A stretch of DNA of 38,912 bases from Acidovorax facilis (GTDB lineage Bacteria; Pseudomonadota; Gammaproteobacteria; Burkholderiales; Burkholderiaceae_C): positions 1 to 38,912 of the forward strand of contig NZ_JAMXAX010000042.1 in the NCBI RefSeq assembly GCF_023913775.1. Direction: 5' to 3'. Positions 15,571 through 23,590 of this stretch are shown here, in pieces. The notes below the pieces were generated by a model, which ran no database searches, was not told the DNA's origin, and saw only the letters and a program-made list of their open reading frames with translations. How positions within the stretch are numbered: position 1 is the first letter of the stretch; every line of letters begins with the position of its first letter. The position numbers and the translations under genes are program-made.

Positions 15571-16535
15571 GCAGCCACCTTCTGGGTATGCCGGGGGTCC
15601 AGCGCCAAGCACGCTGCATCCACCAGCAGGTTGAAGACCACAAACAGCACGCCCATGCACAGGGCCGTGCCCTGCACCACCGGGATGTCGCGCCCAAACA
15701 CGGCGTGCACCAGCGCGTGGCCGATGCCGGGCCACGCAAACAGCGTCTCCACCACCAGCGCACCCTCCACCAGAAACAACGCCTGCACGCCCAGGTAGGC
15801 CGTCACCGGCACGGCGGCATTGCGCAGGCCATGGCGCACCAGCGCCTGCCAGTCGCTCAGGCCCTTGGTGCGCGCAAATTCAAAGAAGGGCGACACCACC
15901 ACCTCCAGCATCGCAGCGCGGGTCACGCGCGCCAGCCCAGCGGCCAGGCCCAGCCCCAGCGTGAGCGCGGGTAGCACCAGGCTGGCCTGGCTCTCGTCAC
16001 CGCCCGCAGGCAAAAAGCCCCACTGCACCGCCACCAGCAGGATGAGCAGCACCGACAGCAAAAACGGCGGCAGCGCGCGCAGCACCACGGCCATCAGCCA
16101 GCTGGCCTTGTCCACCCAGCCCTGGGGCCGCAGCCCAGCCCACACGCCCAGTGGCACGCCCACGGCAAAGGCAATGGCCAGCGCGGCGGCAGACAGGCGC
16201 AGCGTGGCGCCCAGGTGGTGCGTCACCTCGTGCCACACCGATCGCTGCGACACCAGCGACTGCCCCAGGTTGAAGGTGGCCATGTCGCGCCACCAGTGCA
16301 GCAGCGCCAGCCAGCCGGGGCGGTCCAGCCCCAGCTCCGCGCGCACGGCGTCGGCGGCGGCGTTGCTCACCAGGTCATAGCCATAGCGGCCCGCCGCCAC
16401 GCGCATGGCCAGGTCGCCCGGCAGGGCGCGCACCATCAAAAAGCACAGCGTGCCGATCAGCAGCGACACGGCCAGCACCTGCACCAGCCTGCGGCCGAGC
16501 AGGGCGGCCCAGGGTGTTGAAATCAAGGGGTTCAT
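15567..16535 (-). CDS. ABC transporter permease, DppB/NikB type
   Basis: A 322-residue inner-membrane permease of the DppB/NikB family. Characteristic features are the first helix with VLAVSLLIGTLCFLMVRALP then GD, the segment ELGLDRPGWLALLHWW, GQSLVSQRSVWHEV, and the C-terminal GALVVETLFAWPGIGHALV. The open frame extends far upstream, but the true ATG is at 16535, where it overlaps the binding-protein stop by ATGA and begins MNPLISTPWAALLGRR. It works with the adjoining DppC-type permease and the double ATPase. Confidence 0.92.
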   Translation of the reverse strand: MNPLISTPWAALLGRRLVQVLAVSLLIGTLCFLMVRALPGDLAMRVAAGRYGYDLVSNAAADAVRAELGLDRPGWLALLHWWRDMATFNLGQSLVSQRSVWHEVTHHLGATLRLSAAALAIAFAVGVPLGVWAGLRPQGWVDKASWLMAVVLRALPPFLLSVLLILLVAVQWGFLPAGGDESQASLVLPALTLGLGLAAGLARVTRAAMLEVVVSPFFEFARTKGLSDWQALVRHGLRNAAVPVTAYLGVQALFLVEGALVVETLFAWPGIGHALVHAVFGRDIPVVQGTALCMGVLFVVFNLLVDAACLALDPRHTQKVAA

Positions 16536-18145
16536 GGGTTGGTCCACTCCATGCCGGTCAGGCGGTAAGAACGCTCCAGCGGGTCCAGCGTGACGCCCGC
16601 CAGCCGGGGGGCCACGGCCACATGCTGGCGGTACCACGCCACGGGGATCACGGGCAGCTCCGTTTGCAGGGTGTGCGTGATGGATTGCCGCAGCGCGCGC
16701 GTGCGCTCGGGCGGCGTCTGGGTGCGCGTCAGCTCGTGCAGGGCCTGCACCACGGTATCGCTGTGCCAGCCCATGGCGCCCCAGTCGCCGCCCTGGGCGG
16801 CAAAGTCGCCCGCCAGCGTGCCTGTGGGGTCGGGCACATTGGCGTAGTTGCGTGCCGCCAGCGCCAGTTGCAGGCTGCCGTCGCGGTGGCCCCGGGGCAC
16901 GTCGCCCGAGTTGCCAATGCTCACCTTCACCGCCATACCCGCCAGCCGCCACTGCTCCTGCAAGGCGGTGGCAATCAGCGGCAGCTCGGGCCGGTCCACA
17001 AAGGTGCGGATCACCAGGTGCAGCGGCTGGCCCCCGGCATCGCGCAGGCCGTCGCCGTGGCGCTGCCAGCCTGCGGCGCGCAGCAGGCGTGCGGCAGCTT
17101 CGGGGGCATGCTGCAGCGGGGGCAGGTGCGGGTTGTGCCACGCACCCAGCGTGGGCGGCAGCAGCTGCGTGGCGGCCAGCGCCTCGTCACCCATCAGCGC
17201 CAGGGCAATGCCCGCGCGGTCGATGGCCAGGCTCAGCGCCTGGCGCACGCGCACATCGCGCAGCGCAGGCATGCCCGCATTGAGCTTGACGATGACGGTG
17301 CGCGGCAGCGTGACCGAGGCAATCCGCACTGCGGTGCGGCGCGCCAGTGTGGGGTTTTGCGCGTGGCGCTGCAGCCGTCGCAGGCTGGCCGGGTCCAGCC
17401 CATAGGCCAGATCGGCCTGTCCGCTCTCGGCCATCAGCGCGCGGGTTTCGGCACGGCTGGCGGCCAGGTAGCGCACGGCGGCAATGGCGGGGCGCGGGCC
17501 GTCGTAGGCGTCAAACACCACGGTCTCGACCTGCTGCGGCGGCACCAGCAGCGCAATACGGTAGGGGCCGCTGCCAATGATGCTGCGCACCTTGCCGTCT
17601 GCCCCATAGCTGGCTGGCGCCAGCACCATGGTGCTGGAATGCGCCAGCAGCGCGGGCAGGGCAGTGTGGGGGCGTTGCAGGCGGATGAGCACAGTGCCCT
17701 CGTCGGGCGCGGTGATGGACTCGATGGGCGCCTGGCTCAGCAGCGCGGGCGCCACCTGCGCGGCCTGCAGGCTGCGCACCACGGCGGCGGCCGTGACCGG
17801 TGTGCCGTCATGAAAACGCGCCCCGGGCCGCAGCTCAAAGTGCCACACCAGCCCATCCGCCGACCGGCGCCAGAGCCGCGCCAGCGCGGGCCGTGGCTGG
17901 CCATCGTCTGCAGCGTCCAGCAGGGTTTCGGTGACCTGCAGGCGTGTGAACACATAGCCGCTGCTGGCGGGCGCCAGGCCGCTGATCTCCCACGGGCCGA
18001 CGATTTGCAGCGGCGCGGGGGCGGAGGTAGGTGGTGTGCCCTGCGCCCAGGCAGCGGGCAGGGCGCCTGCCGCCAGCGCGGCCACGGGGGCCTGCAAGGC
18101 GCGGCGTCGCGTCAAGGGTTTTGGGACGGTTGAAAGTGTTGTCAT
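16532..18145 (-). CDS. ABC transporter solute-binding protein (family 5, NikA/DppA-like), Tat-type signal
   Basis: A 537-residue periplasmic binding protein that delivers ligand to the permeases. The N-terminus has an Arg-rich motif LTRRRALQAP and an Ala-rich hydrophobic stretch ending AWAQ, which looks like a Tat signal. The body shows family-5 signatures: LRPGARFHDGTPVTAAAVVRSL, GSGPYRI and VRQALSLAIDR. The ATG at 18145 is preferred; GTG codons at 18163 and just after are alternatives. It starts 18 bases after the TonB receptor gene stops, so the two are co-transcribed. Ligand not deducible; peptide, nickel chelate or siderophore are all known in this family. Confidence 0.9.
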   Translation of the reverse strand: MTTLSTVPKPLTRRRALQAPVAALAAGALPAAWAQGTPPTSAPAPLQIVGPWEISGLAPASSGYVFTRLQVTETLLDAADDGQPRPALARLWRRSADGLVWHFELRPGARFHDGTPVTAAAVVRSLQAAQVAPALLSQAPIESITAPDEGTVLIRLQRPHTALPALLAHSSTMVLAPASYGADGKVRSIIGSGPYRIALLVPPQQVETVVFDAYDGPRPAIAAVRYLAASRAETRALMAESGQADLAYGLDPASLRRLQRHAQNPTLARRTAVRIASVTLPRTVIVKLNAGMPALRDVRVRQALSLAIDRAGIALALMGDEALAATQLLPPTLGAWHNPHLPPLQHAPEAAARLLRAAGWQRHGDGLRDAGGQPLHLVIRTFVDRPELPLIATALQEQWRLAGMAVKVSIGNSGDVPRGHRDGSLQLALAARNYANVPDPTGTLAGDFAAQGGDWGAMGWHSDTVVQALHELTRTQTPPERTRALRQSITHTLQTELPVIPVAWYRQHVAVAPRLAGVTLDPLERSYRLTGMEWTNP

Positions 18146-18163
18146 GCAGGTCACCGGCACCAC

Positions 18164-20344
18164 TCAGAACTTGGCTTGCAGGCCCACCGTAACGGTGCGC
18201 GCCGCCCCCGGCGCCACCCACACGCGGCTGTACGAGCTGGTGTAGTGCACCTTGTCAAACACGTTGTCCACGTCCAGCGACAGGTTCAGCGTGGGGCTCA
18301 GGCGCCAATACGCCATCAGCTTGGCCGTGGTGTAGCTGGGCAGCTCAAACGCGGCGGTGCCTGCATTGGCCTCGGCCTGCGTGCGTGCCTGGCCCAGGCG
18401 CTTGCCCATGTGCGTCACGCCACCGCCTACGCCGTAGCGCTGGCCGTTGGCCAACTGGTTTTCGTACACCGCCAGCACGCTGCCGTTCACACGAGGCACG
18501 TTCAGCAGGCGGCCGCCCACCTCCAGCGTGTTGTCGCGGGTCACCTCCACGTCGTTGACCACCAGGCTCGCATTCACGCGCCAGTGGGTGCTCAGGCGGC
18601 CGGCCAGGTCCAGCTCCAGGCCCCGGCTGCGCACCTCGCCTGCAGCGGCGGAGAAGCCCGCGTTCAGCGGGTCGCTGGTCAGCACATTGCGCTTGGTGAT
18701 GTCGAACAGCGCCGCCGTGGCGCCCAGGCGCTGGTCGGCGCTCTCCCACTTGGCGCCCAGCTCCATCGCGCGGGATTTTTCGGGATCAAAGCCATTGCCC
18801 GCCACATTGCTGCCCGTGTTGGGGCGGAACGACGTGCCCGCATTGGCATACAGCGTCCACCCCGGCGTGGGCAGCCAGCTCACGCCCAGGCGCGGCGACA
18901 CGGCCGATGGGCTTTGCGCCGTGGTGCGGTTGGTGATGCGGTTTTGCAGGCTCTGGTCGTAGTTGTCGGCCCGCAGGCCGGCCATCACGCGCCACTGCTC
19001 GCCCAGCTTGAGGGTGTCTTGCACATACAGCGCGGTGTTACGCTGCTTCTCCTGCGTGTCGGTGTTGCGCCCCGGCGTGGGCTGGGCCTGGCCGTACACG
19101 GGGTTGAAGATGTCGATGGCATACGGCGCGGCAGTGCTGGGGTTCACCCGCAGCATCACCGAATCCATGCTGAACCGGTAGCTTTCCACCCCTACCAGCA
19201 GCTCGTGCTCCAGCCCGCCCGTGCGCAGGTTGCCTTGCAGTTCGGCCTGCAGCGCCACGTCGTCCGACTGAAAGTCGCGATACCGCCGCTGGCGCGTCAG
19301 CGTGCGGCCATTGGCCTGCAGCGCGGTGGCCTCGGTCGAGAAGCCCTCCATCCCCGTCTCGCGGTACGACAGCCCCACGCGGCTGCGCCAGTCGGGGTTC
19401 CACTCGTGCGACAGCACCAGCTGGTGTGTCTGGTTGGTCACCGTCACATCGCCATCGGCAGGCTCGGCCAAAAAGCGGCTGGCGGGCACCGCGCCCAGGC
19501 GGTTGTTGACCGCCACCACACCCCGGTCCAGCGGTGTGGCGTGGCGCAGAAATTCAGACGTGTACTCCAGCACCGTGTCGGGCGAGAGCTTCCAGGTCAA
19601 CGCCGGGGCCACCACCTGCCGCTGCGCGCGCACATGGTCGCGAAAGCTGCCTTTGTCCTCCACCGCCACATTCAGGCGGTAGGCGAGCCGGTCGTTGATG
19701 GGGCCGGTGGTGTCCAGCGCCGCACGGCCCAGGCCGTAGCTGCCCGCATAGGCCTCCACCGAATGGGCGGCCTTCCACAGCGGCTTCTTGCTCACGATGT
19801 TGAGCGTGCCACCGGGCTCGCTGCTGCCATACAGCGCGGCCGCCGGGCCTTTGAGGAACTCCACCCGCTCCACGCCCGCCAGGTCGCGCGGCGCATTAAA
19901 GCCCCGGTTGGACGAAAACCCGTTGAGCAGCGTCGCCATGCCTGTGTTCTCGTTGCCCGGCAGGCCGCGAATGGCGATGTTGTCCCACAGCCCGCCAAAG
20001 TTGTTCTGGCGCGAGACACCGCCCACATAGTCCAGCACATCATCCAGCCGCGTGGCGCCCAGGTCGTCCAGCGTCTGGCGCGACATCACCCGCACGGATT
20101 GCGGCAGCTCGCGCAGCGGCAGGCTGGTCTTGGCGCCCTCGGCCTCGTCGGCGTAGTAGGTGCCCGAGGCACTGCGGCCCACCACGTCCACGGCAGACAG
20201 GGTGGGTGGGGTGACCACATCGCCGTCTGCGGCCCAGGCGGGGTGGAGGGAGGCCAGCAGGGCGGCAGCTGCCAGTGCCGTCAATGTGAGGCGCGGCAGG
20301 GGCGCAGGGCGTGAAGAAGAAACAGAAGCAGAGGAAGAACGCAT
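18164..20344 (-). CDS. TonB-dependent siderophore receptor
   Basis: A 726-residue outer-membrane receptor for a metal chelate. After a signal peptide (to about residue 38, HPAWA) comes the plug domain at about 60-170: LPQSVRVMSRQTLDDLGATRL (as two segments), IAIRGLPGNENTG, VEFLKGPAAALYGSSEPGGT and NIVSKKP, typical of FhuA/FoxA-like siderophore receptors. The rest is a beta-barrel ending LSLDVDNVFDKVHYTSSYSR and a final aromatic, GLQAKF. No N-terminal FecR-interacting signalling domain is apparent. The ATG at 20344 begins the signal; the longer upstream frame is spurious. It is second in a Fur-box-led operon, and uptake would continue through the ABC proteins encoded downstream. Confidence 0.92.
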   Translation of the reverse strand: MRSSSASVSSSRPAPLPRLTLTALAAAALLASLHPAWAADGDVVTPPTLSAVDVVGRSASGTYYADEAEGAKTSLPLRELPQSVRVMSRQTLDDLGATRLDDVLDYVGGVSRQNNFGGLWDNIAIRGLPGNENTGMATLLNGFSSNRGFNAPRDLAGVERVEFLKGPAAALYGSSEPGGTLNIVSKKPLWKAAHSVEAYAGSYGLGRAALDTTGPINDRLAYRLNVAVEDKGSFRDHVRAQRQVVAPALTWKLSPDTVLEYTSEFLRHATPLDRGVVAVNNRLGAVPASRFLAEPADGDVTVTNQTHQLVLSHEWNPDWRSRVGLSYRETGMEGFSTEATALQANGRTLTRQRRYRDFQSDDVALQAELQGNLRTGGLEHELLVGVESYRFSMDSVMLRVNPSTAAPYAIDIFNPVYGQAQPTPGRNTDTQEKQRNTALYVQDTLKLGEQWRVMAGLRADNYDQSLQNRITNRTTAQSPSAVSPRLGVSWLPTPGWTLYANAGTSFRPNTGSNVAGNGFDPEKSRAMELGAKWESADQRLGATAALFDITKRNVLTSDPLNAGFSAAAGEVRSRGLELDLAGRLSTHWRVNASLVVNDVEVTRDNTLEVGGRLLNVPRVNGSVLAVYENQLANGQRYGVGGGVTHMGKRLGQARTQAEANAGTAAFELPSYTTAKLMAYWRLSPTLNLSLDVDNVFDKVHYTSSYSRVWVAPGAARTVTVGLQAKF

Positions 20345-20522
20345 GGCAAACCAGTCCAAAAGCGGTGAATGCAAAAGCCAGGAGCAACGCGGCTCACACC
20401 CGCCTGGGAATTGGCAGGCGCACATGGCCGCGTGCCTACACCCACCCCACGGGGGTGAATGCAAGGGCGAAAACGAGAAGGGGATGCGCTGGAGAGCGCA
20501 GGCTGGCTGGGGCCGACGCGTG

Positions 20523-20936
20523 TCAGGCCCGCTGGGCTGGCGGAGGATCGCGTGCAGCAAACGGCCAGCGCACCTGCTGGGCCGTGAAGGGGTCTGCGCT
20601 TTGCGGCGCGATGGCGCCGGATTCTGCGGGTGAGTGCGGCAGGCGCGCCGGTGCATGCGGCAGGCGCGCCGGTGCATGCGCCAGCCCCGCCTCCAGCGCG
20701 TGGGTCAGGCACCAGGCGCAGGTGGTGTGTGTCTCTTCACTGTGCTCGTCGCTGGCTGCGGAGCTGGTTGCCGCGTAGGCATCCACATTGCCTGCGGTTG
20801 CTGACGCTGCTGCGCTGCGCACCAGCTCCTGAATGTGCCGCGCCTCGTGCAAGGGCGCGCCCGCCAGGGCGTTGAACAACGCCACCAGCAGAAGCACGAT
20901 GTGGAAAGGCAGGGCGGGGATGGTGCGGCGCAGCAT
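20523..20936 (-). CDS. Small Cys/His-containing membrane protein, DUF2946-like
   Basis: A 137-residue protein of unknown function. Residues 5-27 (TIPALPFHIVLLLVALFNAL) form a signal or anchor. Beyond it are H-rich and C-x-x-C features (EETHTTCAWCLTHALEAG) that could bind metal, and a 7-residue tandem repeat (HAPARLP twice). It resembles the DUF2946 proteins often found beside TonB receptors. The ATG at 20936 is the only sensible start, but no Shine-Dalgarno sequence precedes it and a Fur-box-like site lies 8 bases upstream. It is first in the receptor-ABC operon, with 178 bases to the receptor gene. Family call tentative. Confidence 0.6.
   Translation of the reverse strand: MLRRTIPALPFHIVLLLVALFNALAGAPLHEARHIQELVRSAAASATAGNVDAYAATSSAASDEHSEETHTTCAWCLTHALEAGLAHAPARLPHAPARLPHSPAESGAIAPQSADPFTAQQVRWPFAARDPPPAQRA
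20635..20676 (-). repeat. Perfect 21-base tandem duplication
   Basis: Two identical, abutting 21-base units (20635-20655 and 20656-20676) encode the duplicated heptapeptide HAPARLP in the small membrane protein. The copies are identical, which suggests a recent slippage event. Confidence 0.9.
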
Positions 20937-20943
20937 GAGGGGA

Positions 20944-20958
20944 TGCGAATCATACTCA
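20944..20958 (-). promoter_or_regulatory. Fur-box-like operator
   Basis: The minus strand reads TGAGTATGATTCGCA. It matches 10 of the 14 defined positions of the 7-1-7 Fur consensus TGATAAT-N-ATTATCA. It overlaps a possible -10 (TATGAT, 5 of 6) and lies 8 bases before the first gene of the receptor-ABC operon, as expected for iron repression. Confidence 0.5.
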
Positions 20959-21129
20959 ACTGCGGGTGGTGGATTGTTGTGGTGTTTGGAGGGTGTTGGG
21001 ATAGCCGCTATACCGGGCAGGGTGAGAACGGTGATTTGGGGTCTAGCCTGAGTGCGGGCGAAATAGGTGTTTGAAACGAGGTTGTACTTTGGCGTGACTC
21101 GCTGGTTCTTACGAAGGATCCGTGCCACC

Positions 21130-21261
21130 GGTCAGCTTTGCTTGGAGGCTATGCTTTCGCCATTGGCCCAAGTCGTCGCTCATCGCAATATCATCCGCAG
21201 GCCAAAATGGTGTGGCGCATCTAGCTAAAAGTAGATGGGCGGTTCGTGCAAGCGTTAGAGG
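21130..21261 (+). other. attC-like imperfect palindrome upstream of the DUF4062 gene
   Basis: The right end, CAAGCGTTAGAG (21249-21260), resembles the right end of integron attC sites such as that of aadA (CAAGCGTTAGA). Inside are pairing segments CCATTGGCC and GGCCAAAATGG, flanked by further imperfect complementarity. The left core (expected form ending AAC) is not clear, and the last base of the right core departs from the GTTRRRY rule. A degenerate attC is possible, not shown. Confidence 0.25.
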
Positions 21262-21295
21262 CGCCGCGCCATTGAATTCATAGAACAGAGGCGAG

Positions 21296-21943
21296 ATGAG
21301 TACAGATCCCAAGCAGAAGCAGCTCACATTAATGGTGTCATCCACCGTGTACGGCATCGAAGAGTTGCTGGAGAAGATTTACGCCACGCTCACGGCCTTC
21401 GGCTATGAGGTTTGGATGTCGCACAAGGGCACGCTGCCCGTTAGTTCCACGCGCACAGCGTTCGAGAACTGCCTGCATGGTGTGGAGCATTGCGACCTGT
21501 TCCTCAGCCTGATCACGCCGCAGTACGGCTCTGGCGTGGCGGGCAGGGGGGAGATGTCCATCACCCACCAGGAACTGCTCAAGGCCATCGATCTGAACAA
21601 GCCGCGTTGGATACTCGCTCACAGCGATGTGGTATTTGCGCGTACCTTGTTGATGAACCTGGGCCACGACTCGGCAGAAAAGCGAGCTGCGCTGGCGCTG
21701 AAGAAGAACAAGGTCATCGACGATTTGCGCGTTGTTGACATGTATGAGGCGGCAATTCGCCACGATGTGCAGGTGCCGGACCGCAAGGGCAACTGGGTGC
21801 AGAAGTATGTGAACCCAGACGACGCATTGTTGTATGCGTCATCGCAGTTCTTCCGCTATCAGGAGGCGGAGAGCTTCGTCGCAGAGCACTTGCGTGATCC
21901 GCAAGCCGTGGCGCGCAAGCTCAAGGAAGGGAAGAAGCCATGA
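21296..21943 (+). CDS. DUF4062 domain protein
   Basis: A 215-residue cytoplasmic protein. The DUF4062 start is clear: LTLMVSSTVYGIEELLEKIY at 10-29, then GYEVWMSHKG, the CDLFLSLITPQYGSG strand-turn at about 66-80 and SITHQELLKAID. DUF4062 is considered a TIR/SEFIR-like fold and often precedes NTPase modules in proteins suspected of phage defence; its activity is not established. Here it stands alone, overlapping the AlbA_2 gene downstream by ATGA (21940-21943), which argues for joint function. The ATG at 21296 follows GAGGCGAG. Base composition looks less GC-rich than the flanks, hinting at horizontal acquisition. Confidence 0.85.
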   Translation: MSTDPKQKQLTLMVSSTVYGIEELLEKIYATLTAFGYEVWMSHKGTLPVSSTRTAFENCLHGVEHCDLFLSLITPQYGSGVAGRGEMSITHQELLKAIDLNKPRWILAHSDVVFARTLLMNLGHDSAEKRAALALKKNKVIDDLRVVDMYEAAIRHDVQVPDRKGNWVQKYVNPDDALLYASSQFFRYQEAESFVAEHLRDPQAVARKLKEGKKP

Positions 21944-23349
21944 TCAGCGGAGTGTTGCTGCAGCAGATCGCCCTGGGTGAGGGGCTGCATTCAGAGTTCC
22001 GGCGCGGCCTGGACAATATGGAATCGCTGGCGCAAGTGGTGTGCGCCTTTTTGAATACCCAGGGTGGCACTGTTTTCTGCGGCGTGAGTGAAGATGGGAA
22101 TGTCGTGGGCTTGCCGCTGACCGAGCAAGACCCGCAACGCATACGTGGCGTGCATCAGGCCGTGGCTGACAGATTGACACCGTCGGCATTGTTCACGGTG
22201 AGTCTTGACAACCTCAACGGCAAGGCCGTGCTCACCATAGAGGTACCGGAAGGGAAAGACAGGCCCTACGTTTGCAATGACCGGGTCTTTTTGCGCCAGG
22301 GCGGCAGCACCGTGGTGGCAGATGCGATCGCGTTGCGCGAGATGGTGCAGACGAAGGCGGTGAGTGCTGATCGCTGGGAGCGAAGGCCGTCCACGGCGAT
22401 GGAGGAAGGCGATCTCGACCATGACGAGGTGCACGCCATGGTCAACGAGGCGGGAAGGTCTGAGCGGCACCGCTTTGCCAGACCCGACGACGACGAGGCT
22501 GTGTTGGCCGAACTGGGATTAGCAGGCGCCCGGGGCTACACGCAAGGGGCCGACGTGCTGTTTGCACACAACCCTGCCTTGCGTCACCCACAGACGCGCG
22601 TTCGATTGATTCGTTACGCAGCTGGGAAGACGGCCAACGAGTACCTGGACGACAAGCAGTTGCGGGGACCTTTGGTGCGGGTGCTGAATCAGGCGTTCGA
22701 CTGGTTGCGCGGGCAGCTGCCGATGGAGCAGCTTTTCGAGGTAGATACCAAGGCTCCGCTCGTGCGTCAGGCTCGAATGGCCTACCCTGAGGCGGCTTTG
22801 CGCGAGGGCCTCGTAAATGCATTCGCGCACCGTGACTACGCAGGCTTCTCTGGAGGGCTGACGGTTAGTGTGTATGCCGATCGCATAGAAATCTGGAATG
22901 CTGGACGTCTGCCTGCCGGATTGAAACCAGCCGATCTGAAGCGCAATCATCCGTCGTTGCCAGCCAACCCCGACATTGCTCAGGTGTTGTACCTGCGCGG
23001 GTTGATGGAGCGCATCGGCCGTGGCACGCAGAAAATTATCCAGTCGTGTGTGGACCAGGGACTGCGTCCGCCCCAATGGGAAGACCGCGAGACGGGAGTG
23101 ACGCTCACTCTCTGGGGGCCGGGCGGTGCGCTGGACGGACTAGCTTCGCTCAACGCTCGGCAACAGGCACTGCTGGATGCGATAAAGGTCGATGAACGTA
23201 TTCGGCCTGCGGAGTATCGCGAGCGGTTTGCGGTCGAGGTTTCCGAGCGGCAGGCTCGTCGTGATTTGGCCGCATTGGAAGAACTGGGCCTATTGCGGGT
23301 GGATGGTGCGGGTGCGTCCACTGTTTATGTGCGGACGAACCGGACATAA
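21940..23349 (+). CDS. AlbA_2 (Schlafen-like) ATP-binding protein with winged-helix C-terminus
   Basis: A 469-residue protein. The AlbA_2 domain at about 5-130 shows ALGEGLHSEFRRG, then FLNTQGGTVFCGVSEDG and VFLRQGGS; this is the divergent AAA_4/Schlafen fold that binds nucleic acid. A GHKL-like C-terminal module follows: LREGLVNAFAHRDYAG at about 287-302, IEIWNAGRLPAGL, then RGLMERIGRGTQKII, as in RecG-like regulators. Residues 400-465 form a winged helix (RQARRDLAALEELGLL). Members are annotated as transcriptional regulators or helicase-like and occur in defence islands. It is translationally coupled to the DUF4062 gene. Paired CGGACA repeats begin at its 3' end. Confidence 0.85.
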   Translation: MISGVLLQQIALGEGLHSEFRRGLDNMESLAQVVCAFLNTQGGTVFCGVSEDGNVVGLPLTEQDPQRIRGVHQAVADRLTPSALFTVSLDNLNGKAVLTIEVPEGKDRPYVCNDRVFLRQGGSTVVADAIALREMVQTKAVSADRWERRPSTAMEEGDLDHDEVHAMVNEAGRSERHRFARPDDDEAVLAELGLAGARGYTQGADVLFAHNPALRHPQTRVRLIRYAAGKTANEYLDDKQLRGPLVRVLNQAFDWLRGQLPMEQLFEVDTKAPLVRQARMAYPEAALREGLVNAFAHRDYAGFSGGLTVSVYADRIEIWNAGRLPAGLKPADLKRNHPSLPANPDIAQVLYLRGLMERIGRGTQKIIQSCVDQGLRPPQWEDRETGVTLTLWGPGGALDGLASLNARQQALLDAIKVDERIRPAEYRERFAVEVSERQARRDLAALEELGLLRVDGAGASTVYVRTNRT

Positions 23350-23502
23350 GGGGCTCTAGGTCGGACATTATCCGGACATTGAGATCGCGTCTTCGGTACG
23401 TCTTGGATCGCGCTAATTGCTTGATTTGTATTAACTTACCTAGTCATCGCCACCTGAGAATTTGGGCCTTTACACTAAAAAGCGGACACTATCCGGACAT
23501 TG
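23332..23502. repeat. Three paired CGGACA direct repeats
   Basis: CGGACG-AAC-CGGACA (23332-23346), CGGACATTATCCGGACATTG (23362-23381) and CGGACACTATCCGGACATTG (23483-23502). The last two are identical at 19 of 20 positions; in each, two CGGACA half-sites are 11 bases apart, one DNA turn. They run from the last codons of the AlbA_2 gene into the gap before the mmsB terminator. Confidence 0.75.
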
Positions 23503-23540
23503 TCTGCTTCTTGGCGTCTATACCAACTCCGGTCAGCCCG

Positions 23541-23572
23541 CGCAAAACGCCAGCAGTCGCTGGCGTTTTGCG
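23541..23572. terminator. Bidirectional terminator between the AlbA_2 gene and mmsB
   Basis: A perfect 14-base stem (23541-23554 with 23559-23572, loop AGTC) with AAAA/TTTT in the outer stem. It lies 18 bases beyond the mmsB stop and can end transcription from both sides. Confidence 0.85.
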
Positions 23573-23590
23573 TAATACAGGATGACTCAA

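Larger units (their letters stand above)
20937..21295. other. Intergenic region between the metallophore operon and the DUF4062 gene
   Basis: This 359-base divergent gap holds a Fur-box-like site next to the minus-strand gene (20944-20958), a long imperfect palindrome (about 21130-21261) that resembles an integron attC end, and a small hairpin CATCTA-GCTAAAAG-TAGATG (21219-21238). Minus-strand open frames here look like readings of the repeat, not genes. Confidence 0.6.

Noticed and set aside
15567..17141. A 524-codon version of the DppB-type permease
   Set aside because: The first 200 codons overlap the binding-protein gene in another frame and are Ala/Pro/Arg-rich noise; the family start is at 16535.
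18176..20314. A 712-codon open frame antisense to the TonB receptor gene, and similar long antisense frames (9455-11671, 4925-6349, 13277-14827, 16514-18133, 30878-32191)
   Set aside because: In high-GC genes the complementary frame rarely meets stops. Their translations are low-complexity (Arg/Gly/His/Gln/Ala-rich) with no family motifs, while the opposite strand encodes clear proteins.
20345..20522. Possible cobalamin or other riboswitch before the TonB receptor
   Set aside because: The 178-base leader has GC-rich hairpins, but I could not find the conserved B12-box or other riboswitch core elements.
21109..21357. An 82-codon minus-strand frame over the DUF4062 start and upstream palindrome
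   Set aside because: It overlaps the 5' end of a clear gene on the other strand, has no ribosome site, and its translation reads through the palindrome; no known family recognised.
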